From the NCBI RefSeq assembly GCF_007115105.1, contig NZ_SULJ01000006.1, positions 62,498-126,497 on the forward strand: 64,000 bases of DNA, read 5' to 3'. Below, piece by piece: positions 43,848 to 52,155 of the stretch (position 1 is its first letter; every line of letters begins with the position of its first letter). The translations under genes and the position numbers were made by a program. Source of the DNA: Clostridium sp. HBUAS56010. GTDB taxonomy: Bacteria; Bacillota; Clostridia; Lachnospirales; Lachnospiraceae. A model generated the notes under the pieces. The model worked only from the letters and a program-made list of their open reading frames with translations, had not been told where the DNA came from and made no database searches.

Positions 43848-46469
43848 TCATCTCTCTCTGTTTTCTCTTCTAAAAATTTTGGTAAGCTGAATCACGAAGG
43901 TCGGCACCACACCAAGAGCATAGACACGGGCAACCTGACCGCCGTCTAAAGGAGTCACAGAGAAAAGCCCTGACAAAAACGGCACAAACAGCACCAGATT
44001 CAATAACAGCACACCAGCTGCAAAAGCTGCCAGACTATACCAGTTTGTTGAAAAACCAATTTTAAAAATAGAATATTTGCTTCTGCAGTTAAATCCATGA
44101 AATAACCGGGATAAGGTCAGAGTTGCAAACGCCATGGTGCTTGCTGCTGCAGGGTTTCCTGTCTCTAGTCCCATATGAAAAGCAGTCATGGTACAGGCAG
44201 CAATCAATGTTCCCTGTAACAGCAGTTTCATCAGAAATTCTCTGGTAAGAATCCCTTCTTTTGGATTTCTTGGCTTCTCTTCCAGAAGATCCTGCTCCGC
44301 AGGTTCCATACCAATGGCAATTGCCGGAAGAGAGTCTGTAAGCAGATTAATGAACAGCAGATGAACCGGAGCAAAGGGAATGGGCAGTGCAAACACTGAA
44401 GTATAAAGCACGGAAAGAATCCCGGCTGTATTGCCTGAAAGCAGAAATTGAATGGCATTTTTAATATTGCGGTAGACATTGCGTCCATTGGCAACTGCTT
44501 TCATGATTGTGGCAAAATTATCATCGGACAGAATCATGGAAGCGGCATCTTTGGAAACTTCCGTACCGGTAACTCCCATTGCTACTCCAATGTCCGCTTT
44601 CTTCAATGCCGGTGCATCATTGACCCCGTCTCCTGTCATGGCAACAATGCTGCCCCGCCTCTGCCATGCCTCCACAATGCGTATCTTATTTTCTGGAGAA
44701 ACCCTTGCATAAACCGAAGTTTTTGTAATCTTCTGATCCAGTTCCTCTTCTGACATGGCATCCAGTTCAGTTCCAGTCACCGCAAGATCCCCATCTAAGA
44801 AAATGCCGATCTGTCTGGCAATAGCTGTTGCCGTAATCTTATGATCCCCTGTAATCATAACAGGGCGGATTCCTGCCCGTCTGGCATCAGCAACTGCTGC
44901 CTGAGACTCTTTCCTTGGAGGATCAACCATGGAAACAAGACCAAGGAAGGTAAAATCAGCCTCCGAATGAAACGAAAGCACATGATCTTGTTCCACTTCT
45001 TTATAAGCAAAACATAGAACACGAAGACCCTGCTCGGAAAAACTCTGATTCTGCAGGATAATTTCTTCCCTGTCTTTTTCTGTCAGTTCCCTTACCCCCT
45101 CCTGTGTACGGATAAAGGTCATTCGGTTTAGTAAAACATCCACTGCTCCTTTTGAAAGAACTGTAGGCACTCCATGAAGTTCATACTTTGTACTCATCAG
45201 TTTCCGCTGGGAATCAAAAGGAAGTTCTTCCAGCCGCTTCATCACATCTCTTAAAAAATTGTGATTTACGCTTACCCGCTCCGTCATTTCCAAAAGGGCA
45301 TATTCCGTAGGATCACCAATCCCTTTTCCTTCTGCAAAAACAGAATCATTGGTCAGCACCGCATCGTAAATCAAATAACGGTGAAGCTGACTGGTAATAT
45401 CTAATTCCTCTGGTTTTAAAATCTTCCCGTCAACGTATATTTGTTGTACCGACATCTGGTTCTGGGTAAGAGTTCCTGTCTTATCGGAACAGATTACCGA
45501 AACACATCCCAGACTTTCCACCGCTTTCAGTTCTTTCATAATGGCATGTTCCTTTGCCATTCTCTGGGTTCCCATGGCCTGTACAATGGTTACAATAGAA
45601 CTTAAAGCTTCCGGAATTGCTGCCACTGCCAGTGCCACAGCAAACATTAGAGAATCTAAAACCGGCATGTTCCGGAATAAACCAAGTAGAAATACCAGCC
45701 CGCAGATGATCATAATTCCCACAGAAAGCCGGCTGGAAAACTGGTCCATACTCGCCTGCAAAGGTGTTTTCTTCTCTTTTGTTTCATTCATTAACCTGGC
45801 AATTCTGCCAATCTCTGTATCCATTCCTGTCGCTGTAATTACTACAACTGCTCTTCCATAGGTTACCAGACTGCCCGAATAAACCATGTTGGTCCGGTCA
45901 GCCAATGGTACCTGTTCCTCAATCACCTCCGACTCCTTATCTACATTGGCAGATTCTCCTGTGAGCGAACTTTCATTGACCTGTAGGGAATAATTTTTAA
46001 TCACTCTTCCGTCCGCCACCACAATATCTCCTGCTTCTAAGGATATGATGTCTCCAGGAACCACAAACCTGGAAGCAATCTCTAACTTCTGTCCAGCCCT
46101 TACTCCCTTTGCACTGGGAGAAGACAAGGACTTTAAGCTGTCGAGAGATTTTTGTGCCTTTCCATACTGGACAGTTCCTAGCACTGCATTGAGCAGGATC
46201 ACCGCCATAATTACAATGGTGCTCTCCGTATTTCCAGAAAACATGGAAATAACAGCCGCCACAATCAGTATCATAACCAGAAAATCCTTAAACTGGCCTA
46301 TAAATACCTGCAGCATACTCTTTTTTCTTTCTTCCGAAAGAATGTTTTCTCCCTTTTCCACAAGAAGCTGCGCTGCCCTCTCAGGGCTTAATCCTTCCTC
46401 TGTGGTGCCAAGCTCCTTTAATACTACTTCTTCCCTCTTCTGATACCATTCCTTCAATTCTTCCTCCAT
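43848..46469 (-). CDS. P-type cation ATPase, Ca2+/Mn2+ type
   Basis: An 873-residue P2-type ATPase. The frame is open further (to 46697), but I start at 46469 because the protein then begins MEEELKEWYQK like its relatives; with this start the phosphorylated Asp of DKTGTLT is residue 329, as usual. TGES, PEALSSIV in helix 4, GDGVNDAPALKKADIG and six C-terminal helices are present. Ribosome binding signals are weak at every candidate start (46469, 46571), so the true start is uncertain. A probable manganese riboswitch in the leader suggests it exports Mn2+ (or Ca2+) when manganese is high, as for YoaB-like pumps. Confidence 0.87.
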   Translation of the reverse strand: MEEELKEWYQKREEVVLKELGTTEEGLSPERAAQLLVEKGENILSEERKKSMLQVFIGQFKDFLVMILIVAAVISMFSGNTESTIVIMAVILLNAVLGTVQYGKAQKSLDSLKSLSSPSAKGVRAGQKLEIASRFVVPGDIISLEAGDIVVADGRVIKNYSLQVNESSLTGESANVDKESEVIEEQVPLADRTNMVYSGSLVTYGRAVVVITATGMDTEIGRIARLMNETKEKKTPLQASMDQFSSRLSVGIMIICGLVFLLGLFRNMPVLDSLMFAVALAVAAIPEALSSIVTIVQAMGTQRMAKEHAIMKELKAVESLGCVSVICSDKTGTLTQNQMSVQQIYVDGKILKPEELDITSQLHRYLIYDAVLTNDSVFAEGKGIGDPTEYALLEMTERVSVNHNFLRDVMKRLEELPFDSQRKLMSTKYELHGVPTVLSKGAVDVLLNRMTFIRTQEGVRELTEKDREEIILQNQSFSEQGLRVLCFAYKEVEQDHVLSFHSEADFTFLGLVSMVDPPRKESQAAVADARRAGIRPVMITGDHKITATAIARQIGIFLDGDLAVTGTELDAMSEEELDQKITKTSVYARVSPENKIRIVEAWQRRGSIVAMTGDGVNDAPALKKADIGVAMGVTGTEVSKDAASMILSDDNFATIMKAVANGRNVYRNIKNAIQFLLSGNTAGILSVLYTSVFALPIPFAPVHLLFINLLTDSLPAIAIGMEPAEQDLLEEKPRNPKEGILTREFLMKLLLQGTLIAACTMTAFHMGLETGNPAAASTMAFATLTLSRLFHGFNCRSKYSIFKIGFSTNWYSLAAFAAGVLLLNLVLFVPFLSGLFSVTPLDGGQVARVYALGVVPTFVIQLTKIFRRENRER

Positions 46470-46498
46470 TCTGCTGTCCCATGGATCAGCCTGAGAAA

Positions 46499-46518
46499 GA
46501 GTCTGACCGATCAGACTC
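46499..46518. repeat. Short inverted repeat in the ATPase leader
   Basis: GAGTCTGA and TCAGACTC are perfect 8-bp inverted repeats around CCGA, 30 bases before the chosen start. It may hide or present the start region in the mRNA; there is no U-tract. Confidence 0.4.
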
Positions 46519-46637
46519 TGGTGCTGATTCGCTGTCACTTCCGTGACCGTTTCCTTTAAAGCAATGTACATCCGGGAGTGTTTCTTTCTTTTACAGAAAA
46601 TCCGCAGAACTTTTCCTACAAAAGAAAAGACTTTCAA

Positions 46638-46675
46638 TGTACATATTCTGAAAAAACTTCTGCAGAATATGCACA
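46638..46675 (-). promoter_or_regulatory. Expression-platform hairpin after the riboswitch
   Basis: A 13-bp stem with one wobble (46663-46675 with 46638-46650). It shares two bases with the 3' arm of the aptamer closing helix, so the two structures compete. U-rich sequence follows, but no clean U-tract. Confidence 0.5.
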
Positions 46676-46768
46676 TTAAAAGTCTGGTAACCATCATATG
46701 GTATGCACTACCAGTCTGCCACAGGCATCCGGATGTTGACAGTGCATTTAAACTACTCCCTTTTAATG
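46674..46768 (-). ncRNA. Probable yybP-ykoY manganese riboswitch
   Basis: On the - strand the leader shows GGGAGTAG, then GTCAACAT and a late ACCAGACTTTT, the hallmarks of the yybP-ykoY family. A perfect 9-bp closing helix (CATTAAAAG 46674-46682 with CTTTTAATG 46760-46768), a second helix (ATGCACT/AGTGCAT) and an ACCAT-AUG-ATGGT hairpin can be drawn. Such riboswitches sense Mn2+ and often precede P-type ATPases, exactly as here. Together with the perfect promoter just upstream, this is a strong fit; covariance scoring was not possible. Confidence 0.72.
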
Positions 46769-46799
46769 AACTATGTAATTGTTGTGTTTCGGTTTTGCT

Positions 46800-46829
46800 A
46801 TTATACTTGAAATACTACCCCTTTGTCAA
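46800..46829 (-). promoter_or_regulatory. Promoter of the riboswitch-P-type ATPase unit
   Basis: Perfect TTGACA (46824-46829) and TATAAT (46800-46805) on the - strand, 18 bases apart. It places the aptamer about 25 bases into the transcript. In the 46470-47002 gap this promoter, the riboswitch and its hairpins are the only features seen besides the AAA gene leader. Confidence 0.8.
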
Positions 46830-47002
46830 TACAGGTAAAAATGAGGTCGAGAAGAAAACAGGGGAATATTTTTTTCAAATCAGCAGATAATAGTAGGAAT
46901 CGAATAAAAATGTATCGAATCTAAAAATATTCTTGCTATATATAAGGAATATGATAGGATAGAATTACTTGAATATCTTAAAACAGGAAAGGATTTCAGC
47001 TT

Positions 47003-48406
47003 ATGAATGACACTGCCGTCAGAATCAGTGAAATTGAAATATCAGGATTTAAAAACACCCAGTATGGGCGTATTGAAATGCCCTCCTCTATTGATAAAAA
47101 CCATTTCTCCAACACTGCCGATATCCTTGGAATCTATGGACAAAACGGCTCTGGCAAAACAGCAATCATTGAAGCCATGTCCGTCATACAGATGCTTCTA
47201 ACCGGCAATTCCCTTCCCAAAGAGACAAGCCATTACATCTCAGAGGACAAAGACTCCTGTACCATCCGTGTTAAATTCATGGTACAGTCTCCGGAAAAAG
47301 CCGCTCTGGCAGAATACACGGTACAGTTTGAACGATCAGAGGAGCAAGGACTGGCAATCTCCAGGGAAACCCTGACCTCTTCTTTGTGGAACGGGGAAAA
47401 ATTCGAGACAAAACGTAATTTAATTGACTATTCCTGCGCTTCTAAAGGTCCTTTGTTCACACCTAGATACCGCTTTGAGGACTTGATCCGCACCAACGAA
47501 GAAAACTGGATTAATCTAAACGTTGCCAAAAGACTGGCGCAAAAAAATATGGTTTCCTTTCTATTTGGTCCAGAAGGAAAAAGTGTTTTCTTATCGGCTC
47601 CAGACCGGATCTCCCAGGACTATGCCTATTTAATAGACGGGCTGTCCCAGTATGCAGGCATGAACCTGTTTGTCATTACCAATGCCCATTCCGGTTCCAT
47701 CAGCATGAATTTCATGCTTCCTTTTGCCTTTCGTCTGAAAGTGGGACAAACCATCACAAAAGGAGAACTTCCCATCCGTCTGGAAGGTCCATCGGTCATC
47801 ACAAAAGAGCAGTATGACATTGTGGATCGGATTATCACAGATATGAACACGGTTCTTTCCGCCATGATACCAGGGCTCACCATCGGCATCCATAACTTTG
47901 GGGAACAATTAAACGAAAGAGGAAGAGAAGGATACAAGATACAGCTCATATCCAAACGGGATCACTTGATTATTCCACTGAGCTATGAATCAGAGGGAAT
48001 CATTAAGATTATTTCCGTATTAAATGTGCTGATGTGCATCTACAATCATCCCTCCATGTGCCTGATTATTGATGAGCTGGATTCCGGAATCTATGAATAT
48101 CTTCTGGGAGAACTGCTGTCTGTCATGGAAAAAGGCGCCAAAGGGCAACTGATCTTTACTTCCCACAACCTCCGTGCTCTGGAAATGCTCCACAAAAAAA
48201 GCATTGTTTTTTCCACTACCAACTCTTCAAATCGCTACATCCGTCTGCAGAATGTAAAAAGCAACAATAATTTAAGAGATTTGTATCTGAGAAGCATTAC
48301 ACTTGGAGGACAACGGGAAGAAATTTATGCAGAAACCGATACAGTAGAGATCGGAAGAGCATTCCGCCGTGCCGGGAAAGGGGTTTTTGATGGCTTTAAA
48401 AAGTAA
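47003..48406 (+). CDS. AAA/OLD-like ATPase, partner of a TOPRIM protein
   Basis: A 467-residue ATPase of the SMC/OLD-like AAA15 type; AGGAAAGGA precedes the start. Walker A is GQNGSGKT (46-53), preceded by the typical EISGFKNT. Near residue 360 is Walker B, CLIIDELDSGIYEYLL, followed by a TSHN switch motif. No clear ABC signature and no nuclease domain are seen in this chain. The overlapping next gene encodes a TOPRIM protein, so together they resemble a split OLD, Gabija- or PARIS-like module. Anti-phage or DNA-repair function is inference. Confidence 0.75.
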   Translation: MNDTAVRISEIEISGFKNTQYGRIEMPSSIDKNHFSNTADILGIYGQNGSGKTAIIEAMSVIQMLLTGNSLPKETSHYISEDKDSCTIRVKFMVQSPEKAALAEYTVQFERSEEQGLAISRETLTSSLWNGEKFETKRNLIDYSCASKGPLFTPRYRFEDLIRTNEENWINLNVAKRLAQKNMVSFLFGPEGKSVFLSAPDRISQDYAYLIDGLSQYAGMNLFVITNAHSGSISMNFMLPFAFRLKVGQTITKGELPIRLEGPSVITKEQYDIVDRIITDMNTVLSAMIPGLTIGIHNFGEQLNERGREGYKIQLISKRDHLIIPLSYESEGIIKIISVLNVLMCIYNHPSMCLIIDELDSGIYEYLLGELLSVMEKGAKGQLIFTSHNLRALEMLHKKSIVFSTTNSSNRYIRLQNVKSNNNLRDLYLRSITLGGQREEIYAETDTVEIGRAFRRAGKGVFDGFKK

Positions 48407-49076
48407 AAAAGTGATTCTTTTTATTGCAGAAGGTCCTACCGATGAGGACACCCTAAGCCCTATACTCAAAAATATTTTAAAGGATCAGGAGATTCGTTTT
48501 CACATTGTCCACGGAGATATGACCAGCAACTGGTCTGTATCCGTAGACAATGTGGTGAAAACAGTCTGCGAACATATTGAAATCGAACGAAAACGATATG
48601 GATTCCAGAAAAACGATATTTTAAAAGTGATTCATCTGGTGGATACCGATGGAGTATTTATTCCCGATGACAGGATTATAAAGAGTAAAGGAAGAGATAT
48701 CCGGTATTACGATGACCGGGTGGAAGCTTCCGTCCCCAGACGGGTTCTTGAACGGAATGAACGAAAATCCCAGATATTGTGCCGTCTAAGGCAAACCGGA
48801 AAGGTGGATACCATTCCTTACCGGATCTATTATTTTTCCAGAAATTTAGAACACGTTTTCCACAATAAAACGGAAAATCTGACCACGGAAGAAAAAGTGA
48901 CTTTTGCAGATGAATTTGCAGATTATTACAGCTCCAATCCAGACAGTTTTCTATCCTTCTTATCCCATAGTGATTTTACAGTTACCGGAGATTATAAGGA
49001 AACCTGGGAGTTCATTGAACAAGGACTTCATTCCCTGGAACGTCACAGCAACTTCCATCTTTTATTTGAACAATAA
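48390..49076 (+). CDS. TOPRIM-domain protein, candidate nuclease partner
   Basis: A 228-residue protein. ATG 48390 follows AAAGGGG and overlaps the AAA gene by 17 bases, implying coupled translation. The TOPRIM pattern is clear at the N-terminus: ILFIAEGPTDEDTL (Glu14) and HLVDTDGVF (Asp85, Asp87), the metal-binding residues of topoisomerase/OLD-type nucleases. The C-terminal half (Glu/Arg-rich, ending HSNFHLLFEQ) has no known motif. The likely role is a metal-dependent nuclease controlled by the AAA ATPase. RloB-like proteins are an alternative label. Confidence 0.72.
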   Translation: MALKSKKVILFIAEGPTDEDTLSPILKNILKDQEIRFHIVHGDMTSNWSVSVDNVVKTVCEHIEIERKRYGFQKNDILKVIHLVDTDGVFIPDDRIIKSKGRDIRYYDDRVEASVPRRVLERNERKSQILCRLRQTGKVDTIPYRIYYFSRNLEHVFHNKTENLTTEEKVTFADEFADYYSSNPDSFLSFLSHSDFTVTGDYKETWEFIEQGLHSLERHSNFHLLFEQ

Positions 49077-49091
49077 CAGCAGGAACCCAAA

Positions 49092-49133
49092 ACAGGCAGC
49101 GTACAGAGCCATCAAACTCTGTACGCTGCCTGT
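49092..49133 (-). terminator. Terminator after pnp
   Basis: A perfect, GC-rich 17-bp stem (49092-49108 with 49117-49133) with an 8-base loop. On the - strand it is followed by a short T-run. It may also stop the convergent AAA-TOPRIM transcript. Confidence 0.82.
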
Positions 49134-49150
49134 AAACTTCCATCGGCTGC

Positions 49151-51298
49151 TTATTCTGCTGTTTTTGTTTCTTTTGTCTCTTTTTCTTCTTTGGACTCTT
49201 CTGCTTTTGCAGTTAAGTCTGTTGGCTTCATGCTTAAATTGATACGTCCCATCTTATCCACTTCCATAACCTTTACGGTTACTACATCGCCGATGTTCAC
49301 TACATCTTCTACCTTTGCCACTCTCTTCTCAGAAAGCTTAGAGATATGAACCATACCGTCTTTATTCGGTGACAGCTCCACAAATGCACCAAAGTTCATG
49401 ATTCTGACTACCTTACCTGTCATGATCTGACCTGCTTCAATATCAGTTACAATGCTCTTAATAATATTAACAGCACGGTCAATCATAGTCTGGTCGGTTC
49501 CGCACACGGATACGCTTCCATCATCAGAAATGTCGATCTTAACACCAGTCTCTTCAATAATCTTATTAATAACTTTGCCCTGTTTACCAACAACATCACC
49601 AATCTTCTGAGGATCAATGCTGATCTGGTCAATCTTAGGAGCATACTGTCCTACTTCTTTACGAGGTTCTTTGATTGCCTTTGCCATAACCTCATCCAGA
49701 ATGTAAAGTCTTGCCTGTCTTGTGGTGCGGATTGCTTCTTCAATAATTGGTCTTGTTAAACCGTGAATCTTAATATCCATCTGAATGGCAGTAATCCCCT
49801 TATGGGTACCGCCTACCTTAAAGTCCATATCACCAAAGAAATCTTCCAGTCCCTGAATATCGGTAAGAACGATATAATCATCATCAGTATCTCCAGTAAC
49901 CAGACCACAGGAAATTCCTGCGACTGCGGACTTAATTGGAACACCTGCTGCCATCAATGACATAGAGGAAGAGCAGATGCTTGCCTGAGATGTGGAACCG
50001 TTGGATTCCATGGTCTCAGATACGGTACGGATCGCATATGGAAATTCTTCTACAGAAGGAAGAACGGGAACCAATGCCCTCTCTGCCAATGCTCCATGAC
50101 CAATCTCACGGCGTCCCGGACCTCTGGAAGGTCTTGTCTCTCCAACGGAGAAGGACGGGAAATTATAGTGGTGCATATAACGTTTGGAAGTCTCCATATC
50201 ATCAATGCCGTCTAATCTCTGGCTCTCAGATAATGGTGCAAGAGTACAGATGTTTAAAATCTGTGTCTGTCCACGGGTGAACATGGCAGAACCATGAACT
50301 CTTGGAAGCATGTCAATCTCTGCTGCAAGAGGACGGATCTGATCCATGGCACGGCCATCAGGACGTTTATGGTCTTTTAAGATCATCTTACGGACAGTCT
50401 TCTTCTGATACTGGTAAACAGCCTCTCCCAGTACTTCAAGCCATTCTTCCTTGTCCGCAAATGCTTCTTGTAACTTGTCTGTAATCTTACGGATATTTTC
50501 TTCTCTTACCTGCTTCTCGTCGGTAAATACGGCAACTTCCATCTCTTCTGGTGTTACCACCTCACGAATTGCTGCAAATAATTCTTCCGGTACTGCGCAA
50601 CTGGTGTAAGTATGCTTTGGCTTTCCGCATTCTGCTACGATGGTATCAATGAACTTGATAATCTCCTGATTCATCTGATGCGCCTTAAAGATAGCTTCAA
50701 TCATGGTGTCTTCCGGTACTTCATTGGCTCCGGCTTCAATCATGATTACTTTTTCTCTTGTGGACGCAACGGTAAGTGCCATATCTGATTCCTGCTTCTG
50801 TGACTGGGTCGGATTCACCACAAGCTCACCGTTCACAAGACCGATCTGAGTGGAAGCACAAGGACCGTCAAAGGGAATATCAGAAATGCAGGTAGAGATT
50901 GCAGAACCTAACATTGCAGTCAGTTCCGGGCTGCAATCCTGGTCTACAGACATTACGATATTATCCAAAGTTACGTCATTGCGGTAATCTTTTGGAAACA
51001 GAGGACGCATAGGACGATCAATGACACGGGATGTCAAAACCGAATTCTCGGATGCTTTTCCTTCTCTTTTGTTAAAGCCGCCTGGAATTTTACCTACGGC
51101 ATAAAGTTTTTCTTCATATTCCACACTGAGAGGGAAAAAATCAATTCCATCTCTCGGTTTGTCTGAAGCAGTTGCTGTGGACAAAACCACAGTATCTCCG
51201 TAGTGCATAAGCACTGCACCGCTCGCCTGCTTCGCTACTCTGCCAACGTCAACAGTCAGGGTTCTGCCGGCAAGTTCCATACTAAAACTCTTGTACAT
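49151..51298 (-). CDS. pnp: Polyribonucleotide nucleotidyltransferase (PNPase)
   Basis: A 715-residue PNPase of normal length: two RNase PH domains (residues 1-220 and 310-550, with GRRE-like GRREIGHGALAERAL and TGDTDDDY), a KH domain (IGKVVGKQGKVIN-type, near 565) and an S1 domain (GKVVRIMNFGAFVEL, near 625). AAGGAG precedes the start. PNPase degrades RNA from 3' ends by phosphorolysis. The upstream rpsO-pnp order is widely conserved. Confidence 0.95.
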   Translation of the reverse strand: MYKSFSMELAGRTLTVDVGRVAKQASGAVLMHYGDTVVLSTATASDKPRDGIDFFPLSVEYEEKLYAVGKIPGGFNKREGKASENSVLTSRVIDRPMRPLFPKDYRNDVTLDNIVMSVDQDCSPELTAMLGSAISTCISDIPFDGPCASTQIGLVNGELVVNPTQSQKQESDMALTVASTREKVIMIEAGANEVPEDTMIEAIFKAHQMNQEIIKFIDTIVAECGKPKHTYTSCAVPEELFAAIREVVTPEEMEVAVFTDEKQVREENIRKITDKLQEAFADKEEWLEVLGEAVYQYQKKTVRKMILKDHKRPDGRAMDQIRPLAAEIDMLPRVHGSAMFTRGQTQILNICTLAPLSESQRLDGIDDMETSKRYMHHYNFPSFSVGETRPSRGPGRREIGHGALAERALVPVLPSVEEFPYAIRTVSETMESNGSTSQASICSSSMSLMAAGVPIKSAVAGISCGLVTGDTDDDYIVLTDIQGLEDFFGDMDFKVGGTHKGITAIQMDIKIHGLTRPIIEEAIRTTRQARLYILDEVMAKAIKEPRKEVGQYAPKIDQISIDPQKIGDVVGKQGKVINKIIEETGVKIDISDDGSVSVCGTDQTMIDRAVNIIKSIVTDIEAGQIMTGKVVRIMNFGAFVELSPNKDGMVHISKLSEKRVAKVEDVVNIGDVVTVKVMEVDKMGRINLSMKPTDLTAKAEESKEEKETKETKTAE

Positions 51299-51449
51299 AC
51301 TGGATCTCCTTTTAAATCATTCATTATTTATATTAAACTGCAGAAGCTGCCGAAACTACTGATCTGCGCACAACCAGCCGTCTGTCATGAGTACATCAGC
51401 GGTCTCGGGGGATACTCCTGCTTTTAACACTCTTTTCTTAATAGACAGA

Positions 51450-51474
51450 TAGGGTGGAGAAGTTCTCCACCCTA
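51450..51474 (-). terminator. Hairpin between rpsO and pnp
   Basis: TAGGGTGGAGAA and TTCTCCACCCTA form a perfect 12-bp inverted repeat with a single central base. No U-tract follows, so it is as likely an RNA processing or stability hairpin (as RNase III sites between rpsO and pnp elsewhere) as a terminator. The rest of 51299-51449 holds nothing I recognise. Confidence 0.5.
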
Positions 51475-51483
51475 AATGGTTTA

Positions 51484-51750
51484 TTATTTTCTGATTCCTA
51501 ACTTCTCAATTAAAGCACGATAGCTGTCTAAGTCTGACTTCTTCAAGTAATTAAGAAGACCTCTTCTCTGTCCCACCATCATCAGAAGACCTCTTCTGGA
51601 ATGATGATCTTTTGGATTGTGCTGAAGGTGATCAGTTAATTCTGTGATTCTCTCTGAGAGAATTGCAATCTGAACCTCTGGTGAACCTGTGTCGCCAGCT
51701 TTTCTTCCATATTCAGCAATAATAGCTGCTTTCTTTTCCTTTGAAATCAT
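51484..51750 (-). CDS. rpsO: 30S ribosomal protein S15
   Basis: An 88-residue ribosomal protein with the conserved [17 protein letters not shown] and the C-terminal [19 protein letters not shown] 51750 follows AAAGGAGG; an upstream in-frame ATG at 51792 would add 14 residues foreign to the family. S15 binds the three-way junction of 16S rRNA in early 30S assembly and often represses its own mRNA. Confidence 0.96.
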   Translation of the reverse strand: MISKEKKAAIIAEYGRKAGDTGSPEVQIAILSERITELTDHLQHNPKDHHSRRGLLMMVGQRRGLLNYLKKSDLDSYRALIEKLGIRK

Positions 51751-51785
51751 GTTGATTTCCTCCTTTAAATAATAAGTCTCACCAC

Positions 51786-51824
51786 ATGCCAAGCAATGGT
51801 TGGAGTATCCGAAATACCGGGCAT
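51786..51824 (-). promoter_or_regulatory. Structured rpsO leader, candidate S15 binding site
   Basis: On the - strand AUGCC can pair with GGCAU, enclosing a GUAU-AUAC hairpin and a CCAA/UUGG arm; a CCGA/UCGG pairing offers an alternative fold. A small junction just before the S15 ribosome binding site fits autoregulation by S15, whose leader structures vary between phyla. Confidence 0.4.
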
Positions 51825-51846
51825 CGGCGCAATTTAATACTTGTAC

Positions 51847-51875
51847 AGTTTACCACAGTGGCATATCATTGTCAA
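51847..51875 (-). promoter_or_regulatory. Promoter of rpsO-pnp
   Basis: TTGACA (51870-51875) and TAAACT (51847-51852) on the - strand, 17 bases apart. Confidence 0.6.
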
Positions 51876-51893
51876 TTATTTCTATGACCTCAT

Positions 51894-52094
51894 TTACGCC
51901 TGTCTCGCCAAAAGCTGAGTCGCCAGTTCTGCTGGTGTTAAACCATTTTCCTTTGCATTTTCCACAAACCTCCGTACCTCTTCCCGCTCTTTTGCGGCAA
52001 CAAGCTGTTCTTTTCTTTCCTGAAGATCGTGAATAATGCAATCAATCTCTCTGATCTGTTCTTCCAGATTTGTTTTTCCTGATTTCTTTCGCAT
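51894..52094 (-). CDS. Small coiled-coil protein, DUF4315-like
   Basis: A 66-residue protein. ATG 52094 follows AAAGGG at good spacing; a longer open frame overlaps the upstream gene and looks non-coding there. It starts with a basic KKSGKTN, has a heptad-like helix (EEQIREIDCIIHDLQERKEQL) and ends NGLTPAELATQLL, resembling DUF4315 proteins (usually encoded in conjugative elements) and the short end motif of H-NS-like proteins. No conjugation genes are nearby. Function unknown. Confidence 0.6.
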   Translation of the reverse strand: MRKKSGKTNLEEQIREIDCIIHDLQERKEQLVAAKEREEVRRFVENAKENGLTPAELATQLLARQA

Positions 52095-52155
52095 TGTCAT
52101 TACCCTTTTTTGTTCATATTCGTTATTACTTCGGACTGGCAGTGAGGCACAGTTC

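Noticed and set aside
46470-46697. N-terminal extension of the P-type ATPase up to 46697
   Set aside because: The extension runs into the riboswitch region, has a composition unlike the family and no ribosome binding site; the Asp position fits a start near 46469.
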